Positions 11,220 through 23,800 of a stretch of 64,000 bases of DNA are shown here, piece by piece. Numbering within the stretch: the stretch's first letter is position 1; each line of letters opens with the position of its first letter. The translations under genes were made by a program, and so were the position numbers. The stretch is from Brienomyrus brachyistius (Eukaryota; Chordata; Actinopteri; Osteoglossiformes; Mormyridae), in contig NC_064540.1 of assembly GCF_023856365.1 (NCBI RefSeq), forward strand, positions 7,053,001 through 7,117,000, read 5' to 3'. The notes below the pieces were generated by a model. That model made no database searches, was not told the origin of the DNA, and saw nothing but the letters and a program-made list of their open reading frames with translations.

Positions 11220-14200
11220 ATGATCACGCAAAGAACCTTACTCTTCTCCTTCATATTCCTGCCCTGGGTTCTTTCCTCTTTGGAACAGCCTTTCAGCTTT
11301 AAGGAGGATACACTATTCCATGATGATGCACGCGCAACCGAGGTAGACAAATACTTTTTTGAAATTCCTCAATCTCAAGCGTCTGTGTTATTCATGATTT
11401 ATGTATTTATTTGCCGGTCATCCCACCAACAATATGAGTACATCTAATGGGTGCTTGCAGGGCAATGTACTTCTTTCATTGGTATCATACATCTATGTCA
11501 TTCATAATTTTTTATTATTGTTATAATTGTCGGGCATCCTGGCAACAACATATGCTTGCATGGCAATACAGCTACGTTTTGTACTTGATAATATTGGTTG
11601 ACACGGGTCGTAATGTTCAAGATTACATCTAATTACTGCAGAATATAACATGCAGTGACATTACATGAAAAATCTTTCATTTCTTGAGATATTAGCATAT
11701 CATATTATTACAAAGATACATGTATTTTTTTCTCGTTTGTAATATACAAATAGATTCATAAACGTACAAATTATTTCTATAACCTTACATAGGTCTTCAC
11801 TGAGTTTATAATTTAACTACATGGATATTAATTTAATGGATGGAACATCATAGCTGTACACACATGACTAAAAATATTTATATAGGTGTGTATACTACAG
11901 GGCTTGAAAACTAGGTGACAATTTCCATTCTTTTGAGGAGTGAAAGTCCTCATAATGCTTGGTGATCCATCCAAACCGAAATGTGAGAGGGCGGAGAAAA
12001 TGTTCGCTGGACACCAGTCATGGCCAAGCCCAGAGACAATCACGCATGAGCCCTCACAGCTGCTGCTGTGGTACACTGAGCATGCTGTCGTGTCTTTCTG
12101 GACCGTCTCCATCTTTGCAAACAGCAGTTCCCTTCTTAAATCTGGGCCTCTGATCTGGGATCAGTCAGCCAGCTGGTGTGCCTGGGAAATGCTGACACCT
12201 GTTATTGCTTGCTCGCTGGACTATGACTAGGCGCCCAAAAAGGCCACCCAAATGTGCCTTTCCCAAGGGCACGGGCTGCCGGTGTACCATCTGGTATTTC
12301 GAACAACCCTACAATCAACTAAAGACCCTCGCAGGAGTTTCTTCCTCTTTCAAAATGATACACTTAAGACAACAGAGAGTTGTCTTCTGTCTGAGCTATG
12401 CCAGATGAGTGCTTTTTGTTGGATTGGGGCCACAATAATAACACTAATACAAACAGTGTAAGTTCACCACACAGCACTGGGGCTATGGCAAGTAACATAT
12501 GAAGTGTTTACAAAGTAACTTATTTGTCTCGTGATCACGTCTCAGGCTTAGCTATGCTCTCAATTATTATTTTTACAGATAAATTAGAATAATAATAATG
12601 ACCAAATAATGAGGTTTTCATTTCAGGCAGCACATCAGGAATTGGTGGGAGGTCAAACCCGGAATCTGTTTACGGTTTCTCCAAATGCATGCGGGTCGTC
12701 AGGCCTGGACTTCTGACTAATCCTGAAACTGATTAACAGAAGGAGGCCGCCGATTTCCCACCTGCTGACTTGCCGGACGACCCCTTTGGAAACCCAGCTG
12801 TAGGGGAAAGCAGTGGTAAGTTGGCCTGACTCCCGGCTCGCCACCAGACAGGCTTGATTTATTAGCTCTGTGCAGTGTGCGCTAGCGGTCACATGTCGGT
12901 TACAAGGCGGCCAAAGGGAACCCACCAGACACTGCTCGCATACATGCCAGTGTGTATATTTCTCCCCATGAGCCCAAGTACGTGCTGCTTTCTTGAATAC
13001 TCACCAGGTGCTTGGCTGTATAGCCATGAGCATTGTGTGTGTGTGCGTGTATTTTTTGTGAGTTTGAATCTCCCAAGGGCCTCTTTCTTCCCTGACTCAT
13101 GGCAAACATTTCAGCGCAGCCCACCATTCTTCTGACTTGCTACAGTAGCGTTTAACAGCTATGATTATTTGGCACTGTGATCAACCGGAACACGTTCCAA
13201 AAACATTCTAGATTATTCATAACAGCTCTGGAAAACACTTCAGCAATTCACAGGTGGGCTGACTTTTATAGGCCAACTATAAAGAATGTGCGCAGTACCA
13301 CAGCAATACTTGCATGTTTAGAAACAGATGTTAATGGTGTCCAAACAACTGCTGAATTGTTTTATTTTCCAAAAGAATGCCATTGCACATCCGGTCCCCC
13401 ACGAACAGCAATTTCTTGCCTTCGTAAAAAAATATTTTCATAGCATCAGTATAAAGCTTCACAAGCAAAACCTGGCTGTTTTGTCTTTTCTATTAGTTCA
13501 ACACAATCACAAAGACCATATTTGACCTATTGCAGATCTGCCCACATGTCTGCTGTGTGTGTGCCTGACCGGCTCAGTCTACTGCGAGGAGGTGGTCCCA
13601 GACATGACCTCTGTTCCCGCCCTGCCCAAGGAGACCTCATACCTATATGCTCGCTACAACAAGATCAAAAAGATCACGGCCAAGGACTTTGCGGATATTT
13701 GTAAGCAGTCTTGTAATAATGCCATCAGTTTCTTAATATTCAGGCATTTCAATATTCAACATTATCTGCCGAAATGAAAGATACACTGGAGAAGTTTGTT
13801 GCTGTAATTCAAATTTGATGTGCTCATTGATAAGAATAAACGTGCTAACGTAGAGCATTTTCTTCTGTATAAACAAGAGACACAGGTACCTCTAATAGAG
13901 GTCAGAGCATTCACTATTAATTGGCTGAAGAATTTTCTAAAAACTGTATATGCATCGGTTGATTCCTAGTAACTTTGAAAAGAATCGACCTGACGGGAAA
14001 CGTGATAACGGAGATCGAGGATGGAGCCTTCAGCAAACTCAACCAACTTGAGGAACTCACACTCGCTGAGAACAGGCTAGTCAAACTTCCCATGCTGCCA
14101 GCGAAACTGAGCTCCTTCAATGCGAATTACAACCGGCTTAGAACAAAGGGCGTGAAGGCCAATATATTCAAGGTAAATATGACATAAATACACATTGTAT

Positions 14201-14957
14201 AAACATAAAGAATACCCATAAATATTTTACGATAATTCATAAAACTGGATATGGCATTATTTTGTCAGAATTAATAAAATTCAGATTCCAGGGAGGGCAA
14301 TGATGGGTGATGAAGACTAGAGTAAATCAGTTTGCCTGCTTTCCTTCTGCAGAAACTCAACAAGCTGGAATACCTCTATTTGGCTAACAATGAGCTGGAG
14401 GCCGTCCCACAGCTCCCAGAGAGCTTACGCACTCTGCATCTACAAGTAAGTTATCCATGGCTGGGGCCCCAAAGTTTTACGGCAATCTTACTAGTAAAGA
14501 GCATCCCAAACTCCAAAAGCAATGCATCTCAATGCAATGCAATGAATCAGTATTGTACATGCATGGCATTCTACAGGTCCACAAATCGTCAACAGATTAT
14601 GCTTTGGTCATTTACCCTCATTCCAGATGGCAGGTTCTCTCACTATCCAATAGCCTGAAGACTTATTTTCATGCTAATCACATACACACTGCTGCACCCA
14701 AAGAGAGGAGAGGATCAACACATCTTAAAATTATTCTGGCTACACAACACAATTCTACTCAACCTCCGTTGTGTCTTTGCATGCAGAACAACAACATCAC
14801 GACCATCAGCGATGAAACGTTCTGCAAGGGCAACACAACCCATTACATCCGGGAAAAAATGAACGAAATCAGACTTGATGGTAACCCAGTTGGCTTAGCC
14901 CAATACCCAAACAGCTTCATTTGCCTGAAGTCGCTGCCCGTTGGACGATACTACTGA
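11220..14957 (+). CDS. ogn: Osteoglycin / mimecan, class III small leucine-rich proteoglycan
   Basis: Secreted extracellular-matrix proteoglycan of the SLRP family, which binds collagen and influences fibril formation. Coding exons, all joined in consistent phase: 11220-11342, 12740-12815, 13536-13700, 13970-14172, 14353-14445, 14787-14957; total 831 nt, 276 aa (human about 298). Residues 1-20 form a hydrophobic signal peptide. The class III N-terminal cap is C71-x2-C74-x-C76-x6-C83 within [18 protein letters not shown]. Leucine-rich repeats follow ([35 protein letters not shown]). The C-terminal cap is C233...C266 with sequon N236-T-T, and the chain ends in LPVGRYY. The 76-nt second coding exon was found because it alone converts phase 0 to phase 1 and completes the Asp before LPTC. 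Residues 1-67 contain no tyrosine, unlike the mammalian N-terminus. A non-coding 5' exon is likely, since an acceptor-like site lies near 11113. The gene lies downstream of and antisense to CENPP. Confidence 0.93.
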
Positions 14958-17808
14958 AACACGTCTGTACATAGCTTAATTAAAAGTGAATTTGGAGAAA
15001 CCCAGTTTAGCAAAGTCAAGTGAAGTCAAGTATGTCTTCCAAACTAACTGCATAACTACAAACAGATACGTGCAATTTACCCAGTAGCTTTTTAGGGTTT
15101 TTTTTCTGAAAGTTAGCCTTTAATTTATGCAGTGTTACTATTCTGTTCTACATTTGGCATCAAGACATTGTGCAAGTCATGTAATTATCAACTTGTTGGA
15201 TTTTGCTATTGTCGTTCAGACTTCCTTGACTTACGAAACAGACTAGAAAAACTTACATTCTGAATAACATTCCAGGATCCACCTTCTATTGTAAATACAC
15301 CCATCTTTTGTTGATTACTGTTCCTGTCCTCTCATACCAAGAGGTAAAAGCTTTTCGTTTTTCCTGGGGTTTCTGTGAATGACCTTAATTTCAACTTTTA
15401 TTAATTCCAAGAGCAAAATGTACTTACTAGGTATGTGTAAGACACTTATTTTGTAATGTGAATTACTCAAAGAGATTCATCGAGAAGCTATGACACGTGT
15501 TTTCCCCCCACTTGATTATTTCTCTAAACTTGCAAGTAATAAATTTAGAAATGACTACCTATGTGAACAAGTAGGCGGTACGGTATAACGTTTGTGATAT
15601 AGCTAATTTTGTTTAATTATTTTAATAAAATGAACTTTTTTACATTAACAAACATGTTTCAGGGAGGTCTGTATCCTTTGAGTCAGTCTCAGCAGTCTTA
15701 GGTCAGTTTTGTAACCAGTTCTCACTCTGGACTGTGAGAAAGTTCCGACTTGGAACCTATGAGTTGATGTGAGAATTCTGCTGATCATTTTCAATATGAA
15801 GGGATTTCTATTAACAACGAGCACAGCTGATCCAGTCCAAAAATTTACACACAAGCAAATATGGAAAATTGGGTTTAACATTATTCCTTTAAGCTGGCCA
15901 AGTTGGCAGCCTAATTATGCATATATTCCAAGTAAATAATGGAATTGTGTCCATTTTGAATTTGCCTTTTGATTCTACATACTTCTTTTTTCTCTAAAGG
16001 ATTATATTCCCCTTTTAACCAAAAACTATTTTATGTTTCCATCATAACATTTCAGTGACAGAAAGTAAATTATAAAACCAATTATGAACAAGCTATTCAA
16101 CATTTTTCCCTCTTAAATAAAAAACTCTTATTTAAGCTTTTTCCAAATATGAATAAATTTTATCTACCCAAGTCAACAATAGCAATAAAATGTAAAATAC
16201 ATCTATTAAAGGAAAAACTATGAAATGATCATGAATATCACATGAGAAAATGTCTTACATTAAAGTATGTTTTGCAAAGAATGAACACTGAATTTGAGCC
16301 ACGAAGTTTCCAGCTGTCCATCACCCCCTTGCCACATAAAGGCCTGCAACCTCATGCCTATTATCTAGCATTCAACTGCATATAACAGAAATGTTTTTTT
16401 AAGAAAGTGATATGTTCAAAGGGTTTTCAAATGTCCAGTTCTGAAAAATTTAACCTTACTATAAAAATATCTTAGCTAAGTGTCACTTCAGTAACACTTC
16501 CAGGAAAATATTGTCCTGTGCATTTTCCAGCAAACAGGTAGGTTACAGCGTTTGTGCAACATCAGCCCAACTGTTAGATAAAAGTCCTGCTTCACTTAAT
16601 ATTGGTTCTTTAATGCTTCAAAACCACAAGCTGTTAAAACTTTAAACTATTCGCCGGTGGATTCCAACTGCGTTCGGAGCTGGAAATTTGATGGGCGGTT
16701 TTGAGAGAGACCACAGGCCCTCTGGCACTGACGGCAGACTTGCATCACCTCAGCAGTGGACTTGCGCCCAGACGTCTGGCCACAGCTATAAAGCTCTCCT
16801 GTCAGGTACAGGACCTGACGTTGGGTTCGGGGGCCGTCATTCGCTGCTGGCAGTCGGGTGCACTGTCGACTCGGACAGGACCCCATTCTATTCAGCTGCA
16901 CTAGCTCTGCAGTTCTGGGTTCCATAAACCCAGCTGCTGTCCTTTATACCACCATTGTGTCCCTGAAGTCATTTATAAAATTCATTCATTTAAAAACTCC
17001 AGAGTCATTTGCTTATTTTCTGCATCGCCTTTAACATTTTCACTACAAATACAGAAAGCAGTTATATTTTACTGCAATTTTTTAATTGTCAGACATGTCA
17101 AATGAATATTAATTTCTTTAACTTTCATTTTTTTTTATATAAATACATTTCTTTAGAATTTGCAGGCACAAAAACGTATCATCAATGTTATGTTATCAAC
17201 TTTTATACTCCATTTTCTACTGTAAATCTACAAGCTACTACCATAGTGGCTGTATAACTTTATATTCCAACTTGCTTGTGAAGCTTTATACTGATGCTAC
17301 AAAAATATTTTTTAGGCAAGAGATTTTCAACTGATGCTTGACTTTCCCTTTAAAGCAGTCAATAAAAGCACATGCCAATGCTCCGTACCAGCAACTTTTT
17401 TTTTTATTCCTGGTTTTTCTTAAGATCTTTTTCTGAGCCTTTAGACAAACTGAGAACACAAATGCAAAAGGCTGTTCGATGAACATGAGCAGAACCACAA
17501 CCCACATTGTCCGCGAAGCATAGTGTGAGGCGGAGCTAAGGACAACAGTTTTTAATTTTCATGGAACCAGCAAGAGAACAAATTAAGTCTTGGGACACAT
17601 GGAAAAAAAAAATCCTCTCGCGTCTCAGAATGGGGAACCGCGATAGCGGTTTTGCCCCTCCGGTGGAGGAAGCATGCTAAAGATCCACTGGACTGGCTCA
17701 GCTAGAAGTCAAACACAGACAAACCTCCCACTTCATGATACCACACGAGTCCGGCCCAATACGGTGGCTTGGAGAATGGGGCAAGGTGGCGGCCAGGTGG
17801 CGTCTTAC
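14958..17808. other. OGN 3' region and CENPP downstream sequence
   Basis: AT-rich 3' flank of OGN with AATAAA-type poly(A) signals near 15537 and 15624. It then holds a short GC-rich island at about 16650-16925 of unknown nature. No CENPP exon with the expected C-terminal sequence was found here in any minus-strand frame. Confidence 0.55.
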
Positions 17809-20800
17809 CTGGAAGTGCCTGAAGGTCCGGCTCCGGTGTTCAAACCACTGGGAGAATCGCCGGAGGGTGCGGAAGAATGCTACAAGGCTCCTGCTATCCT
17901 CTGCTCTGAAAAAGCAACATGAACAACAGCAGCAGAGCTCAAAATCCATGGCAGCAAATAAACACTTGGACTTGCATGATTTTCCTTTCAACAATTCCAT
18001 TTTTACTCAAGAGCTACAAACAATGAACCATCAAACCGCCAAACTCAGGCATGCAATGTTTGATGCGCTCATGCTAATAGTTATCTGGTTAGTATACATT
18101 ATCTTTTACATTTTGAGCCATTATCCCACTTTGTGTCTACTCCAGGTAGTAGGAGGTATAACACAGGTGTGCAGGACACCGGTCCATTCCAGTAGCTTAA
18201 ATATCAGAAGCTACTGTCAAGTGAGCGAGAAACAGGGTGAGCCAACGCTCGATACAAAACTAATATTCAGCGGCTAATTTCATAGCATTCACAACTGAGG
18301 CCGTAAGGACTAGCAAGCGAGTTCCGCTGCAGGAAAACGCATTCAAAACCAATGTGGGTCTGACCGGTGCTCGCTGCAAAGTGGATTATCAGCATTTTCT
18401 GTAAATGGCTTCAACAGAAGAGGTTTCTCCTTCTGTTATACAGACATTAAATGACGAGTGTCTGGCAGATGCTAAAGTTTTGTCGCAAACTCAAAAACTT
18501 TGCCTTAAGGATGTTTAGTATTAGTCATTTAGGCCAACAGGCAGATTTTGGTAACAGAGGCTTGTTATGGAAGACACACATTTCACATAAACATATGTTA
18601 TATAATAATTCAGAATTATAATGCATTATTACTTCTGAAAACTGAACATTGAAGTGTTTCTAGGGTTTCACTTTTTATGCATTTCCTGTTTTCAAAAACG
18701 ACATATTTGTTTGTTGAATTTTACACCACGGAAAAAAAAAACTCTGCCGCCATTTAAAGGCCAGACATTGGCAGTAAATTTTTAAAAGTTTTTATATCAT
18801 CGGGTTTATTTTGAATTTACCTATTGTAAAAGCTGTCTTTGTGCTGTATAAAAATACACTGCTCAGACTTGTGTCAGAATCATTATCTCCAGTATTTTTC
18901 CCTTCTATGAGCCAGGACAAAAAAGCCAGACCAGGCGATGTGATCCAGATGTGTGCAGAGACCAGCAACCCGGTTACGCAGCAAAACGCAGCCTCCACAG
19001 AAGGCTGCTACCAAAAAAATGCCATTAACAATGCATTAAACGCAGTGCATTAAACTTATGTCATAGCGTGTCATTCAACACATTCAGCATTTCATTTAAA
19101 ATTTGCAATTGTTTATTTAAATCTTGTATTAAAATGAAAATAAAAATACGTACTGGCAATATTGATTATTAAAGCGATTGTTAGAAATCAACAACCATCA
19201 GTATCTTTTCTCCAATTCGATCCATTCATGTGGATCACCTGAACCCTGAAAAATGCTATATAAATTAATATAAATTTAAAACAATGTAGGGGACATGGGA
19301 TACTTGTTAGAAAATAAACTATAACACTGTATTATATAATTTTATAACACAATAAACAATGAAAGCACAATATATATTTCAATTAAATAATTTAAAAATT
19401 AGCCTCAATTAACTTCTTATTATAGTATTATGAAGCTACATGTTAAATTAGCAAATTAGAAACCCAAATTCTAACAATTTGCAATTTGCAGTGGTGGGTG
19501 TAACTAACAGCAGCAATAAAAAAACCTTCAGAGGGCAATAAAACATAAATGCCACTGTTAAAACCGCTTAAAAGGCCACTGCAAAATAGGCACCATTCTC
19601 CCACAAGAAGTTCAGTCCATGCCTGGTTCAGAGGACTCAAACAAAGAGTGCCACTCCACCCCAAAATCTTACATAGGCTCAGTCAAGGTTTAGATCTGGT
19701 TTTGTGGATGACATCTGGGTCACAATCATAAAAAGTGTCAGGGGACCACAAACGCTCTAAAGGCGAGGTCGCTGCCTTCCTGAACCCCCCCGAAAGAAAA
19801 AGGTTACGGGGTCCAGTCAGGAGCACTGACCTTACACCTTTAAGGGAACCAGTGAAAGGACCCTACGGGAAATACATGACAGACCATAAAGGAACAGAGG
19901 TACTTTATTCATCTTTGTGGAAAAACTGAGTAGTTGTCTCATACGCTTTATTGGACACAGACACATATTGGGATCAGAGAGCAGGACCAGCCAGTGTCCT
20001 ACACCCCCTGAGCTGATCGGGGGTTAAGGACCTTGCTCAAGGGTCCAATGATAACAAAATGTCTCTGCCAGCCACAAGATTTGAACTCACAACCTTCTGG
20101 CCATAGACGCAGATCCCTAAGTGACTGAGCTGTCCACCGGCCCAAACACGCACCAGACACGGGGCTGTTAAAGGTGAAGCAGAGCCGCGTGGTTCTGCAC
20201 ACCGGCCCAAACACGCACCAGACACGGGGCTGTTAAAGGTGAAGCAGAGCCGCGTGGTTCTACACACCGGCCCAAACATGCACCAGACACGGGGCTGTTA
20301 AAGGTGAAGCAGAGCTGCGTGGTTCTGCACACCGGCCCAAACACGCACCAGACACGGGGCTGTTAAAGGTGAAGCAGAGCCGCGTGGTTCTACACACCAG
20401 CCCAAACATGCTCCAGACACCGGGCTGTTAAAGGTGAAGGAGAGCTGCGTGGTTCTGCACACTGGCCCAAACACTCACCAGACACGGGGCTGTTAAAGGT
20501 GAAGCAGGGCCACGTGGTTCTACACACCAGCCCAAACACGCACCAGACATGGGGCTGTTAAAGGTGAAGCAGGGCCGCGTGGTTCTGCACACCGGCCCCA
20601 ACACGCACCAGACACTGGGCTGTTAAAGGTGAAGGAGAGCTGCGTGGTTCTGCACACCGGCCCAAACACGCACCAGACACGGGGCTGTTAAAGGTGAAGC
20701 AGAGCCGCGTGGTTCTGCCCACGCGTACAAAAACACGAATGGCTAACCAGGCCACATCACACCGAGCCACAAATGACCCAACAAAATTCCTCATCTTCCA

Positions 20801-23800
20801 CAACGCAATCATCTCCATTATTTTAATAGTTACGTCTTCGGCTCAGGTATTGCTAACACTGAATATCAACCAAAATCTAATTATCAGCCGGTAATACTGA
20901 CCAAATTATGATTCAAAATCTTTTTATTTTTCTTAAACAATCATCGGCCAATATTGAGATGTTAACTGATATGTTGTGCACCGAAGCCACATGTGAGATG
21001 TCACAAACACTTGTGTTAAAAAATGTGGTCAAAATAAAATGCAAATGCAAGGATTCCTTCGCTGTTCGGAAACAGACGACTATGAAGTACAGAAATGTAT
21101 TTATTCCAAACAAAAATCTCAAAATAAAGACAAAAACAAAGACACATAAATATCACTGTTGCGTCTGTCAAATAAAGCAGCCATGATATAAAAGTGTTTT
21201 ACTCTACTAGCCCCCCCCCCCCCCCCCCCCCCCCCGTTTTACACTGCTCTCAAAACAGAAGGTGAAATTTTAGGAACAAAAACTAAATTTAAAACCTATT
21301 TGGCAAATGACCCTAAAAACAGAAGCCTGACAACTACTGAAAGTGCAGTTAATGATAGAAAATAAGAAACATTGCAAATTGCAAAATTTGTATACACTGA
21401 GCTGTCTGCCGTTCATTTTAAAGGAAATGAACTAATATTCCCTGGCCTTTCCCCTGCATCACCTTCCCTGTCAGGGGCAAAGCGAATGTTTACATTTCAG
21501 CTGTAAATTCTGGGATTCTATGCCACAGCACAACTGAAACTCTTGTGTTGTTTACAGCCAAGGACTACTATAGGTCTCTATTAAAAACCTTGGATTACAC
21601 TGTTACCCCATTTAAGTATCAAAATACTACATGTGTTAACACGATCAAAGAGATGATATCACTGTTTAACTGCAAACATAACAATAACATGTTAACTTCG
21701 ACAGCCCTAATTTTGACACGCAATAAAAGTACACTGATACAAACATTATGGTCTCATCCTATATCATTTAAAAATATATCGATATGCTATAAAAACCTGA
21801 TATACTGCCCAGCCCAAGCACAAAACACTAAATGGAAGCCTGCAAACGTTCATAAACGGATTAATACTAAAGTGTTTAGTAGCATCCAGAGAGTAGCTCA
21901 CAAAGAGGTTCACAAGAAAAAAACCTTAAAATGTGCACAACCGAACGCACGTCAGACTGCAGCTCAGTTGTTACCCATTAGGGAGTATGAAGCAAAATGA
22001 TATATCAGGTTGTCAGATTAACACAGAAAAACAACCTAGAAGCATGGAAGAACTGGTCTGGTTATAATTTAGACAAGGATGTAGGCCCCCGAACAGGAAA
22101 ACAGCCCAGTGACTTACAAACTGTCAGTGTAGTCTACATACTGCACTCCTGTCGGAACTCCTGCACGGAGCAGCTGCTCTCACACCGTGAATCCCCACAT
22201 GGGAACAACATGGTTTAACCCTCCTTGCCAAGGCTACATCCCTTCCCTCCCCTCCCCCACCTCCATCCCGTATCCGTTTAAGGCGGCAGCACTCCGGTCA
22301 TCTCAGCAAACTCCACCCTGGCATGTAAACTCAACCCGCATTAACGCACCATCATTTACATTTTTTGTGCAATAAAAAAACATTTTCAAACATTTCAGCA
22401 AAATAGCAGTTTTAGTGCTGTACTATGAGTCATGTAAGTAGTAAGCTGAAAGAATGGACTAAAATGGGATGCGTGTCAACTACATCTCATCAGAAAGAGG
22501 AACAGCTGTGCACTACATTTATATGGACGAGTTCATCGGATTTCAAAGGCTCTATCGTCCTCCTCCATCAGTCGCTATGTGGGGTCGCCTACTCATACGC
22601 CCATACCGATAACCAATATATTGCTGTCTACTGATAACCAATAATGATAACTAGCTAACCTTGAAGCTCCGCAAATCTGTAGTGAAACTGATGTTGGTGA
22701 CATTACTTCTTAAGATCTTGAGAAGGTGGTAGCAAATACGTCAGCAAAGTAACTGTACCGTAGAGAGATTCCAAGCAGCGAATCAGCTGATGAAATGCCT
22801 TGTTCTCCATTGCAGAAAACAGCTGATCATCCAACGTAATCATCTCCATTATTTCAATAATTGTGATTTTAGCTGATAGTCAGTCAGCAGCACCAGAGCT
22901 AAAGTCTAAATATCGGCCGGCAAAATCGAATAAGATTGACATACTGGACTGACACCATTCAATTTTTAACAAACATCAGCCAATACTGATATGCCAATGA
23001 TATGTCATGCATCTCTGCTATTCATTCTCATCACTGTATCTCTTCTCTTGACTTTCAATGCTGGAATTAGCTACCAGACAGAATTAAGACAGGAAATGCA
23101 AGAAACCTCTGCCTGCCATTGGTCGAAGGCTGAAGTCTCCTTCAGTGCAGGTCATACAAGCAGTACCAAGAAACCCCAATGAATCTTCTGTAAACTCATT
23201 ACAACTCAATTTTTATATATTTTTATTGTTTACGTAGCGACCACTATGCCCTGACTGCTACACCACACCTTGATTTGACCTGTAGTTCTCTGGTCTAGCT
23301 AGGAGATCTGCAGAAGTCTTGCTTGATGGAGGCAAGCTAAGGGCCATGGCCTCATTGTGCTGTCAAAGGCCAAACAGGTGCACGCGTGTTGCTAGCAGAA
23401 AGAACACAGCTACTTGTTAAACCCATGTATTTCTCCAAAGCAGGACCACAAATAAGAAGCCCATGTCATACGAAGATCGACATCTTCTCCATGACGGGCA
23501 AGTCGCACTGCCAAACAAAAGATGGTACACCACTGCATAAAATAACTCTCAAAATATAACATCCTTTTCAATTTCCATGTGTCGGCTTTGTCGAGCAAAT
23601 TAAAAAGGCTGGGCATCACATTCGAGAGATCCACCTGGCTTTTGACCGCTCTGTTGTGTCCATAGTCTGAAGTTAGAAGTACATTGAGTCGCCATGGTCA
23701 ATGCCCGGTCCTATGCTCAGGAGACACGTCAATGGTCTGTTATGTGCCTTTATGTGATCAGATAATTTTCCACAGGAAAGGAACAAAGCAAGAGCAAGTC

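Noticed and set aside
16647..16925. Possible CENPP terminal exon
   Set aside because: None of the three minus-strand frames shows the CENP-P C-terminal pattern, and the phase does not continue from the exon ending at 17809.
20037..20818. Repeated minus-strand frames over the 65-bp array, and its CRISPR-like regularity
   Set aside because: The units are contiguous without unique spacers, the genome is eukaryotic, and the frames follow the tandem repeat.
21545..22000. 151-aa plus-strand open frame
   Set aside because: Lies in a CENPP intron, with low-complexity Lys/Asn/Thr composition, and overlaps a repeat-like segment. No family recognised.
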